This document shows positions 1 through 5,152 of a stretch of 5,152 bases of DNA, one piece after another (the first letter of the stretch is position 1; each line of letters opens with the position of its first letter). The translations under genes were made by a program, and so were the position numbers. Where the stretch lies: positions 1 through 5,152 of the forward strand of contig PATG01000026.1 in the NCBI GenBank assembly GCA_002713555.1, written 5' to 3'. This DNA is from Planctomycetaceae bacterium. GTDB taxonomy: Bacteria; Planctomycetota; Planctomycetia; Pirellulales; Lacipirellulaceae. The notes under the pieces are model-generated. The model saw nothing but the letters and a program-made list of their open reading frames with translations, was not told the DNA's origin and did no database searches.

Positions 1-624
1 ATGTGCTTAACAAATCGAGTTTCTGAAAAACAAGCGAACATTGCCTTGGCTCTGACCAACACTATCCATTTACGTCAGACCGAGGTTCGCACCCTCTCGG
101 GAGGGGAATTTCAACGCGTCATGCTAGCCCGTGCCATTGCCTGCAAACCAGACCTAATCGTACTCGACGAGCCTCTGCAAGGATGTGATCCTCTGGCTCG
201 AACAACAATCATGAATGTGATTCGTGAATTGGGTGCGATGGGTAAAACCATAATTGTCACCAGCCATATTTTATCGGAAATTGAGCGAATTACAGAACAA
301 ATTGTCATTCTACACAATGGTCGTTTATTGGCGTTGGGCAATCTGCACGCGATTCGAGAATTACTCGACCATATTCCTCACCGAATCCTTCTGAGAACCC
401 CAAGCCCTCGTGAATTGGGGCGAACTGTCTTACACCATCCGTCGGTGTATGGCGTGCGGTTCCCCAATCCGCAGGAACTGATTATCGAAACAAACAATCT
501 CTCAGATGTGCATCAAGATTTGCCAAGCCTCATCGTACAATCAGGCGTGCAAGTGACCGCCATTGAAAATCCAGATGACAACTTGGAATCTTTACTGGGA
601 TACTTGATTGGAGGACGCTCGTGA
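1..624 (+). CDS. ABC transporter ATP-binding protein, 5'-truncated by the window
   Basis: This is the C-terminal two thirds of an ABC ATPase, the cytoplasmic subunit that hydrolyses ATP to drive a membrane transporter. Counting from the first base, visible motifs are the signature LSGGE (residues 32-36), Walker B LIVLDEP (52-58, with Asp56 and catalytic Glu57), a D-loop reading GCDP where GLDP is usual (61-64), and the H-loop TSH (87-89, His89). Walker A and the Q-loop are absent because they lie upstream, so the ATG at position 1 is almost certainly an internal Met and not the true start. Residues about 115-207 form the accessory C-terminal region typical of ATPases paired with ABC-2 permeases (CcmA/NatA-like). 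The stop overlaps the next gene's start by 4 bases, which indicates translational coupling with that permease. The substrate cannot be read from this part. The ATPase call is very secure; the subfamily is inferred. Confidence 0.95.
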   Translation: MCLTNRVSEKQANIALALTNTIHLRQTEVRTLSGGEFQRVMLARAIACKPDLIVLDEPLQGCDPLARTTIMNVIRELGAMGKTIIVTSHILSEIERITEQIVILHNGRLLALGNLHAIRELLDHIPHRILLRTPSPRELGRTVLHHPSVYGVRFPNPQELIIETNNLSDVHQDLPSLIVQSGVQVTAIENPDDNLESLLGYLIGGRS

Positions 625-1868
625 TGCAACCGAACTCTCCTCCACAAATGACTTCGGGTCCACCCAAGCGAAATCTCTCTCAAACCGTATGGACCAAACT
701 TGATCGAAAGGCGACTGCTGTGGCAGAATTTACCATGCGACAATATCGCAAGAAGCGTTCGACTTGGGTGTTAGGTGGAGTTGGATTCATCTTGGTAAGC
801 ATTGTCTTACTCTTTTACATCGATGCAATGGCAGACGGGCCAAATCTACCGGATTGGGTCACTGACAATGATGGGGATGGGTTGATTGATGAAGACCCGT
901 CAGATTGGGATGGTTCCCAACTAAAGAGCGTCGGTGATGTTGACGATGATGGTGATTGTTGGGCTAGAGAGCCCTTTGATCGAGATTGGAACGGGGACGG
1001 GATTGATTGCAACGTGATTTACAATTACGATAGCAATGGTGTTCTTGTTTCCATTGATGCAGATCCCAATGTGGACGAAGATCCAAATGAAACCGAATTT
1101 TTAGAGGAAACAGTCCATCGCTCATTCCTTGTTGGTTTTGCCAAGTTTGGCTTCATCTTTGTCTTGGGCCTATTCCTTCCAATGTTCTTAGCAACAGGCC
1201 TCATTCGAAATGAACAGGAAGCAGGAACTCTGCACTATTTGGTTGGCAAACCGATTGCTAGAGCCGAGATTTTGATGTATAGGGTATTGGGTTTCCTTGG
1301 GCTTGCTTGGCCTTATTTCATTGGCCTCATCTTGTTGTGTGCATTGGTTACTGGATTCTTTGGGCCAGGAGATTCCGTATTCAGATTTTCAGATTTGGGG
1401 ATTTGGTTTGGCATCATGTTAGCGGTACTACTCGCAGTATTGGTGTATTCTGTAATCTTCGTCACCTTTGGTTTGATTGGACGAAAATTCGGGTATGTCG
1501 CGGTCTTCTTCTATGCAACCTTCGAGTTTTTCATGTTGCTCTTGGGGACCGCAGGGAGTGGGTCTTCGGTACAAATGAAAGCGCTAACTTCGATGTCTGT
1601 ATCGTTTTGGTGTACAGAGATTATCAATTCAACCGCATGGTTGGTTTGGGGTGATTGGAACATGATGTATGGAATGACCAAATTACCTGCTTGGTCGATT
1701 GGGGATTTCAATCCTACAGAACTTGCATTATGGGGGATTTGGGGTACGCCGTTTCCGACCACAAATCCCTTGGTAAACATGGCATTGTCGGTTTTCGTTC
1801 TTCTGATGATTACTGCTGTGGGAATTTTAATCGGCCAATCGATGTTTAAGAAGCGCGAATTACATTGA
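621..1868 (+). CDS. ABC-2-type transporter permease with Asp-rich extracytoplasmic loop
   Basis: This is the membrane subunit partnering the upstream ATPase. I see about six membrane segments: residues 49-67, 169-192, 219-245, 262-286, 290-311 and 385-406. A basic stretch (RKKR, 43-46) just before the first helix places the N-terminus inside, so residues about 70-165 lie outside the membrane. That loop is full of Asp/Gly EF-hand-like motifs (near 82-92, 106-112 and 120-129) and has two Cys (113, 130) that could form a disulfide. The segment after helix 2, with RNEQEAGTLHYLVGKPI (196-212), matches the coupling-helix region of ABC-2/NatB-like permeases, where a Glu-Gly-Thr precedes a 'P-hydrophobic-R' segment. 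The start is either GTG 621 or the adjacent ATG 624; GGAGG at 610-614 lies 6 or 9 bases upstream, so both fit. The ABC-2 class is fairly sure; substrate and direction of transport are unknown, though ABC-2 proteins are usually exporters. Confidence 0.88.
   Translation: MMQPNSPPQMTSGPPKRNLSQTVWTKLDRKATAVAEFTMRQYRKKRSTWVLGGVGFILVSIVLLFYIDAMADGPNLPDWVTDNDGDGLIDEDPSDWDGSQLKSVGDVDDDGDCWAREPFDRDWNGDGIDCNVIYNYDSNGVLVSIDADPNVDEDPNETEFLEETVHRSFLVGFAKFGFIFVLGLFLPMFLATGLIRNEQEAGTLHYLVGKPIARAEILMYRVLGFLGLAWPYFIGLILLCALVTGFFGPGDSVFRFSDLGIWFGIMLAVLLAVLVYSVIFVTFGLIGRKFGYVAVFFYATFEFFMLLLGTAGSGSSVQMKALTSMSVSFWCTEIINSTAWLVWGDWNMMYGMTKLPAWSIGDFNPTELALWGIWGTPFPTTNPLVNMALSVFVLLMITAVGILIGQSMFKKRELH
855..1088 (+). 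other. Asp/Gly-rich putative Ca2+-binding loop inside the permease
   Basis: Residues about 79-156 of the permease are dominated by Asp, Asn, Gly and Glu. Motifs of the DxDxDG kind appear as DNDGDGLIDED (82-92), DVDDDGD (106-112) and DRDWNGDGID (120-129), followed by an acidic tail, DADPNVDEDPNE (146-157). Such motifs are the Ca2+-binding loops of EF-hand, dockerin and thrombospondin type-3 repeats, and in marine archaea they are frequent in exported proteins. The location between membrane segments 1 and 2, facing outward, fits binding of the abundant Ca2+ of sea water for folding or substrate contact. Metal binding is inferred from the motifs only. Confidence 0.7.
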
Positions 1869-1904
1869 GGTGATCCAATCGAAACACAGCCCCCTGAGAC
1901 CTTC

Positions 1905-1913
1905 GGAGGAGAT
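1905..1913 (+). promoter_or_regulatory. Shine-Dalgarno-like GGAGGAGAT before the AttH-like gene
   Basis: GGAGGAGAT closely resembles the ideal anti-16S complement GGAGGTGAT and lies directly before TTG 1914, only 4 bases from the end of GGAGG to the TTG. That spacing is short. TTG 1923 (13 bases) or TTG 1932 would be looser fits, and ATG 1941 has its own weaker GGAG at 1927-1930, 10 bases upstream. The site supports initiation in this region but does not decide which codon is used. Confidence 0.5.
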
Positions 1914-3074
1914 TTGTCTTCGTTGTGGAGATTGGATACGATGCCTCCATTGCGCCGTCTTTCTTGGTGGTGGTGGTGGTGGCTAATCGTCTTGCCAGAT
2001 GCGAAGAATCCCAAGCGTAGTCGTCAACTGATGGTACTGTGGTCGACCAAAGATGCCCCTCATGTCCGTGTAAATCAACACGAATGGAAACCCGAAGGCC
2101 GCTTTCATATCGATGAAGATGGCCGACATACGTTGCCCGGTATGGTTTGCGCTTGGTGGTACGATGGCGAGGATATGCATGAGCCCTATGTAATGCAGGA
2201 AGCTCGAATTGTCGCCATGGATGGCCAACACCCAGACTGGCCTGGGACTGGAGAGTTCCCGGGTTCTGGTGCGGTGATTCCCGTGGCTTCAGATGATCTT
2301 TCAATGGGACTTTCTGATGACGGCAGCCATTTTTGGCTCAAGTGTAAGGGTGATGCAACTGCGGTTGAGAACGGAGCCCCTGAATTCTTTGATTTGAAAA
2401 TCACACCTTGGACTAAAGCCGCATCCTCGGCAGCATACTCCAACAACGTATTCGGTAATTCAATGGGCTATGACATCATCCGCCTACATGCCTGTAAATG
2501 CCATGGAATGGTCGGTCAAGACAACGTACAAGGAACGGCTTACTTCCAAAAGGTCACCGTTCAAGCACCCTCTATCCCTTGGTTTTGGGGCTTCTTGCAC
2601 TTCAGCGATGGAACTTATCTTGATTGGTTTATCCCGCATGCATCATTCTCCATGACCGCAAGAGATTCTAGAGCGTGGAAATTACGTGATGTCGCCCAAT
2701 TACCAATCCGAACAGCAGGTTTACTTCATGATGAAAAGCGAGGCCGCAGTGAGCGATTTGAAAGATGCGAAGTTGAACTGCTTCCCCCTGAATCCGATAC
2801 TGACTGTGACGCGCACGGGGATTTGCTTCCACGATTTTCTATTCGAGTATGGAACGGTCGAACTCAAGTTGGTCTCAAAGTCAAGGCTGCGAATAGAGCA
2901 CATTGGACCTTTGATCAACCGACGCGTGCAGGATTGGTCAGTCACTTGACATACAATGAATATCCTTTAGAGGTTGAATCGTTAACGATTCTTGATGAAA
3001 GAGGTGTACGCACTCTCGATGATTTTGATTGGGTTCATGGCAACGCCGAGCATGCTTGGGGATTGCTGCATTGA
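1914..3074 (+). CDS. AttH/CrtC-like (lipocalin-like fold) protein with hexatryptophan N-terminus
   Basis: The protein has up to 386 residues and no multi-span membrane region. Six consecutive Trp (18-23) are followed by LIVL, a gap, then QLMVLWSTKD (38-47). This resembles the opening 'EWWY-hydrophobic strand' of AttH/CrtC-like proteins, whose two lipocalin-like beta domains include carotenoid 1,2-hydratases and ABC-associated AttH. Further support is VQGTAYFQKV (205-214) followed by WFWGFLHFSDG (223-233), like the family's 'V-G-aW/Y-x-H/K ... W-d-W-f ... f-DG' strand pair, and a late YNEYP (347-351). A Cys/His cluster HACKCH sits at 192-197. The frame is open right back to the permease stop at 1866-1868, so the start is uncertain: TTG 1914 has a strong but close Shine-Dalgarno site, while ATG 1941 gives MPPLRRLS before the Trp run. 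From ATG 1941 the basic-then-hydrophobic N-terminus could also act as a short signal or anchor. Placement after an ABC ATPase and permease agrees with AttH. The fold assignment is from remembered motifs, and enzymatic activity is unknown. Confidence 0.72.
   Translation: MSSLWRLDTMPPLRRLSWWWWWWLIVLPDAKNPKRSRQLMVLWSTKDAPHVRVNQHEWKPEGRFHIDEDGRHTLPGMVCAWWYDGEDMHEPYVMQEARIVAMDGQHPDWPGTGEFPGSGAVIPVASDDLSMGLSDDGSHFWLKCKGDATAVENGAPEFFDLKITPWTKAASSAAYSNNVFGNSMGYDIIRLHACKCHGMVGQDNVQGTAYFQKVTVQAPSIPWFWGFLHFSDGTYLDWFIPHASFSMTARDSRAWKLRDVAQLPIRTAGLLHDEKRGRSERFERCEVELLPPESDTDCDAHGDLLPRFSIRVWNGRTQVGLKVKAANRAHWTFDQPTRAGLVSHLTYNEYPLEVESLTILDERGVRTLDDFDWVHGNAEHAWGLLH
1965..1982 (+). repeat. (TGG)6 trinucleotide repeat encoding six Trp
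   Basis: Six perfect TGG codons in a row lie in frame in the AttH-like gene and encode Trp18-Trp23 (numbered from TTG 1914). Trp has only one codon, so a Trp run must be a TGG repeat at the DNA level. Slippage by one unit would keep the frame and change only the number of Trp residues. Confidence 0.95.
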
Positions 3075-3150
3075 TTAAAGTTGAAGATAATGTGTACCAT
3101 AGCATGAAATACTGCGCTGTTCAATACAAGTCTATCACAGAGGTGTTACT
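3075..3150. other. 76-base intergenic gap, possible transcription unit boundary
   Basis: This is the longest gap between genes in the window. It separates the ABC/AttH-like group from the PH-domain membrane protein gene. It holds a clear Shine-Dalgarno site, AGAGGTG, at 3139-3145, seven bases (GAGG to ATG) before the next start. AT-rich patches near 3073-3080 and 3105-3112 could be archaeal TATA elements, but neither is a good match with a BRE. No hairpin with a T tract was seen, so termination after the upstream gene is not evident. Confidence 0.4.
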
Positions 3151-4272
3151 ATGACTGAAGAAGAGACTATTCCTTCGATGATGCCATCAATGGCTCCGAC
3201 AGAAGATGAAGAAGAATCGACCCCAATGACACCTGCGGAAGTGGCTGCGAAAACTCAAGCTCGTCTGCAGAAAAGTCTGCGTATTGGTGAGAATGAGGAA
3301 ATCATGTTGACACGACGCTGTTCGATTTTTGCTTTCATGCCGATGTACATTGTTGGATTTATGATTCTCGGCATTCACCTATTCTTCGATTGGGCCAGTG
3401 CCCCCGAAGATGCAACTTGGTATGAGTCGGTGTTCTATTTCCTCGTTGAAGCCAGTGGATGGCTGAATGGCCTTGGATTTGCATTTGTCATGTTATTCTT
3501 CACTTGGATTAACCGAGTCATCAATCACCCTGCCAGTGGTCGTTGGGTAACTTCCTATCTGATTCTAGTCTCTATCACACCCTTGGTCATCAACTTTGAC
3601 ACACTGCTTTCCAATCTTCCATTTGGATGGGGTACTGAGCAGGAATTCATCCCCTTCGGATATGATATCGCAACCGCTGGAATCATCTATTCTGGGACTT
3701 TCATGGTTCTGACTTTCCTTTACCAGAAGAGTTTCTTGTATGCGGTAACTTCAGAGAGAATCATTCACTACCAGTGGTTCCTGTATGAGCGAGATGCACA
3801 TCGTGTACTCCACGAAGACATCGTCAAGGTACACACCAAGCGTACTCCAATGGGTGCACTGTTTGGCTACAATACGATTTACTGTGACATCGGCGATGGT
3901 TCTCACCTTAGCACTGAATCAGTGGGCGGTGGTGTGGCGATCCCAGGTAGCAATTCAGCCACTACCACATCCAACGCAGAGGGTGAAGCGAAGCGAGGTT
4001 GGAGTGTTTTCAGTATGTTGCGCAAGATGATTTTCTTCGCAACATTCCAGCGTACGATTAAGACTGAACGATTTACGCCTGACCAATCCTTCTATGGGAT
4101 TCGTCAGTGGGAAGAGGCATTTGATCTCATCAACAAGTTGCAACACGAGAACTCTACAGCGACCAAGCAGGACCAACAGCTCGAGGTTTTGATGCAAATG
4201 AAGGACATGCTTAGCAACAATCCCCAGGAGGCTGGGGAAGCCGACATTGACGATTTACTATCTGATATTTGA
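3151..4272 (+). CDS. Polytopic membrane protein with bacterial-PH-like (bPH2/DUF304-type) domain
   Basis: This 373-residue protein is anchored in the membrane. Residues 1-40 are acidic and rich in Met, Pro and Thr and look disordered. Hydrophobic segments lie at about 58-78, 103-120, 132-150 and 172-190. After the fourth comes FLYAVTSERIIHYQWFLYERDAHRVLHEDIVKVH (195-228), the usual pattern of bPH2 domains: 'Y-x-V/I-T-x-x-R-I-I' followed by an Arg-rich turn and 'I-x-x-V'. MGALFGYNTIYCDIGDG (234-250) then matches the 'G-x-L-F-G-Y/x-G-x-I' part. A Ser/Gly/Thr-rich insert (about 249-281) separates it from a last stretch, TPDQSFYGIRQWEEAFDLINKL (309-330), like the closing helix of such domains. 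The start ATG 3151 has a good Shine-Dalgarno site seven bases away. PH-like membrane proteins of this type are widespread and mostly uncharacterised, so I assign no function beyond the domain. Confidence 0.85.
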   Translation: MTEEETIPSMMPSMAPTEDEEESTPMTPAEVAAKTQARLQKSLRIGENEEIMLTRRCSIFAFMPMYIVGFMILGIHLFFDWASAPEDATWYESVFYFLVEASGWLNGLGFAFVMLFFTWINRVINHPASGRWVTSYLILVSITPLVINFDTLLSNLPFGWGTEQEFIPFGYDIATAGIIYSGTFMVLTFLYQKSFLYAVTSERIIHYQWFLYERDAHRVLHEDIVKVHTKRTPMGALFGYNTIYCDIGDGSHLSTESVGGGVAIPGSNSATTTSNAEGEAKRGWSVFSMLRKMIFFATFQRTIKTERFTPDQSFYGIRQWEEAFDLINKLQHENSTATKQDQQLEVLMQMKDMLSNNPQEAGEADIDDLLSDI

Positions 4273-4285
4273 GTGAATCTTTCAC
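4273..4285 (+). other. Small inverted repeat just after the PH-protein stop codon
   Basis: GTGAA (4273-4277) and TTCAC (4281-4285) pair perfectly around a 3-base TCT loop, beginning at the first base after the stop codon. A 5-bp stem is weak and has no T tract behind it, so a terminator role is only a possibility; it may be chance. Confidence 0.3.
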
Positions 4286-4300
4286 GCCGCTTCATTCATA

Positions 4301-4326
4301 GGGAGATTCGACCCCGCAGGGGTCGA
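4301..4326 (+). promoter_or_regulatory. Shine-Dalgarno-like GGGAG plus perfect hairpin abutting the TPR gene start
   Basis: TCGACCCC (4308-4315) and GGGGTCGA (4319-4326) form a perfect 8-bp, mostly GC stem closed by a GCA loop, and the last base of the stem is the A of the ATG at 4326. A GGGAG site at 4301-4305 lies 20 bases before the ATG in linear RNA, which is too far for ordinary initiation. If the stem forms, only the bases 4306-4307 and the stem junction separate the site from the start codon. The structure could therefore bring the ribosome site near the start, or block it. No start codon lies further upstream in this frame before the TAG at 4299-4301. The inverted repeat is certain; its role is inferred. 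Confidence 0.6.
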
Positions 4327-4841
4327 TGTCAGACGAGATAATGGTCAAGGCCGCGCAAGCAATGTCAGCTGGAGATTTCAAAGGAGCCATGGATGTATTC
4401 CAAGGACTCATCGATTTAGAACCTGAAAACCCGATTGGTCACTATGGATGGGCAGAAGCCGCATTCATGCGACTTTCCATCGATATGGAAGAAGACGTGC
4501 CCGCTGGGAAAATCATGCAAGTGTACAAGAAAGCCATGGCGCTTGATGAGGAGAACCTCGAATATGTAGCCAGCTTCGCAAACTTCTGCTTGGATTGTGG
4601 GCGGATTCCGATGGCAATCAAAGAATATCAGCGTCTTGAGAAAATGGCAGATTTGGCAGATATCCCTGTCGAAGATACGCTATTTGATGCGAGTCGTCTA
4701 ATTGTAGATGCAATCGAGCGCGTTGGTCAAGGCAGAGACGAACCAATGATTCAACCTTGGTTGAAACAGGCCCTTGTTTGGGCCGTTGGTGGTCTTGGTT
4801 ATTCTCCCGAAGACGCCATCTCTACCCTATCTAGTGAGTGA
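4326..4841 (+). CDS. Small TPR-repeat protein
   Basis: This soluble 171-residue protein has no signal peptide or membrane segment. About three tetratricopeptide-type helix pairs can be seen: residues 5-36, with the A-x-x-x-x-x-G-D-F-x-x-A pattern and closing LEPENP; about 38-75, with a short acidic insertion (53-59) and closing ALDEENL; and 77-108, with N-F-x-x-x-x-G-R-x-x-x-A-I-x-x-Y. TPRs form a superhelical scaffold that binds other proteins, so this is probably an adaptor; the partner is unknown. The last 60 residues are helical but do not match the consensus. ATG 4326 is the first possible start; ATG 4341 is an in-frame alternative that would leave the upstream hairpin wholly in the leader. 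The gene ends 9 bases before truA and in the same frame, so the two are probably co-transcribed. Nothing visible links it functionally to tRNA modification. Confidence 0.85.
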   Translation: MSDEIMVKAAQAMSAGDFKGAMDVFQGLIDLEPENPIGHYGWAEAAFMRLSIDMEEDVPAGKIMQVYKKAMALDEENLEYVASFANFCLDCGRIPMAIKEYQRLEKMADLADIPVEDTLFDASRLIVDAIERVGQGRDEPMIQPWLKQALVWAVGGLGYSPEDAISTLSSE

Positions 4842-4850
4842 GGGACGCAG

Positions 4851-5152
4851 ATGGCTGAGGCGGTGCGAATCGCCATTGCTGTCGGCTATCTTGGAAATGG
4901 CTATTCAGGATCCCAGGTGCAACCCGACGTTCCCACAGTACAGGGGGAAATCGAATCCGCATTATTCCATCTAAACTGGAGTCAGCACGGTACACACCCA
5001 GTTACACTTTCGAGTCGTACTGACGGTGGTGTCGATGCAAGGATGAACATCGCAAGTTTCGATATTTCTTCAGAGATTTGGGAAAGCGGTGGAGAACGGG
5101 CGATGATTACTGCCTTGAATGATCTTTTACCGACGGACATCCGGGTTTGGGC
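4851..5152 (+). CDS. truA: tRNA pseudouridine synthase A, N-terminal part (3' truncated by the window)
   Basis: TruA isomerises uridine to pseudouridine in the anticodon stem-loop of tRNAs (positions 38-40). The first 100 residues are present. VGYLGNGYSGSQVQ (11-24) matches the family opening 'YDGTxFxGWQxQ', TVQGEIESAL (29-38) matches 'TVQGxLExAL', and SSRTDGGVDAR (54-64) is the catalytic motif, usually 'GRTDxGVHA', with the nucleophilic Asp at 58. The typical length is about 250-280 residues, so more than half is missing past the window end. Differences from the usual motif are Ser21 in place of Trp/Phe and Asp62 in place of His. ATG 4851 is preceded by TGAGGGA (4839-4845), a Shine-Dalgarno site overlapping the TPR gene stop, with six bases between GGG and ATG. 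An in-frame TGA at 4839 rules out a longer start. The archaeal family name in some databases is Pus10/TruA-like, but the motifs are those of TruA. Confidence 0.93.
   Translation, partial: MAEAVRIAIAVGYLGNGYSGSQVQPDVPTVQGEIESALFHLNWSQHGTHPVTLSSRTDGGVDARMNIASFDISSEIWESGGERAMITALNDLLPTDIRVW

Noticed and set aside
1..3. ATG at the first base as the start of the ABC ATPase
   Set aside because: The protein from here lacks Walker A and the Q-loop, which a working ATPase needs, so the gene must begin before the window.
1307..1849. Open frames at 1307-1654 and 1655-1849 on the + strand within the permease
   Set aside because: They lie in another frame of a gene with clear membrane segments, and their translations are Trp/Cys/Arg-rich in the way of shifted frames.
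1898..1911. Short CCT-TCGG-AGG foldback before the AttH-like gene
   Set aside because: Only three base pairs can form, too few to support a terminator or regulatory hairpin.
1511..2304. Two overlapping open frames on the - strand (1511-2014 and 1846-2304), one containing a His run
   Set aside because: They are antisense to well-supported genes; their low-complexity residues come from the complement of the TGG repeat and they show no recognisable domain or ribosome site.
3073..3112. Possible archaeal TATA boxes (GATTAAAG near 3073, GAAATACT near 3105)
   Set aside because: Both are poor matches to the TTTAWATA consensus without a clear BRE, and AT-rich octamers of this kind are expected by chance in a 76-base gap.
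4774..4974. Open frame of 66 residues across the TPR/truA junction
   Set aside because: It is out of frame with both genes, which have domain matches and a proper ribosome site at the junction.

Overview
The window is a compact stretch of protein-coding DNA with every gene on the + strand, gaps of 76 bases or fewer and moderate base composition. It reads as a piece of an uncultured marine archaeon. Marine Group II (Candidatus Poseidoniales) is my best guess, because the permease carries an Asp/Gly-rich 'DNDGDGLIDEDP'-type segment on the outside of the membrane and because the genes are tightly packed with Shine-Dalgarno-led internal starts. This assignment is an inference from style; there is no marker gene here that proves it.

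Layout. (1) 1-624: 3' part of an ABC transporter ATPase gene whose Walker A end lies before the window. (2) 621-1868: an ABC-2-type permease, overlapping the ATPase by 4 bases, with an unusual Asp-rich, probably Ca2+-binding loop between its first two membrane segments. (3) 1914-3074: a 386-residue protein with six consecutive tryptophans near its N-terminus, most like the AttH/CrtC (lipocalin-like 'hydroxyneurosporene synthase') fold family. It starts 45 bases after the permease and in the same frame. (4) 3151-4272: a four-helix membrane protein with a bacterial-PH-like (bPH2/DUF304-type) cytoplasmic domain. (5) 4326-4841: a small TPR protein. (6) 4851-5152: the 5' part of truA, a tRNA pseudouridine synthase, cut by the window end.

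How they may work together. Genes 1-3 look like one transcription unit: an ATPase and a polytopic permease forming an exporter-like ABC complex, followed by an AttH-like protein. In bacteria AttH-type proteins are encoded beside ABC transporter genes (AttEFGH), which gives the arrangement some precedent, although there the permeases are of another type. Genes 5-6 are also coupled (9-base gap, Shine-Dalgarno overlapping the upstream stop). Gene 4 is probably the start of a separate unit after the longest gap (76 bases).

The most notable non-coding signal is a perfect 8-bp hairpin at 4308-4326. It sits between a GGGAG Shine-Dalgarno-like site and the ATG of the TPR gene and includes the A of the start codon. 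No RNA genes, mobile elements, CRISPR arrays or convincing terminators were seen.
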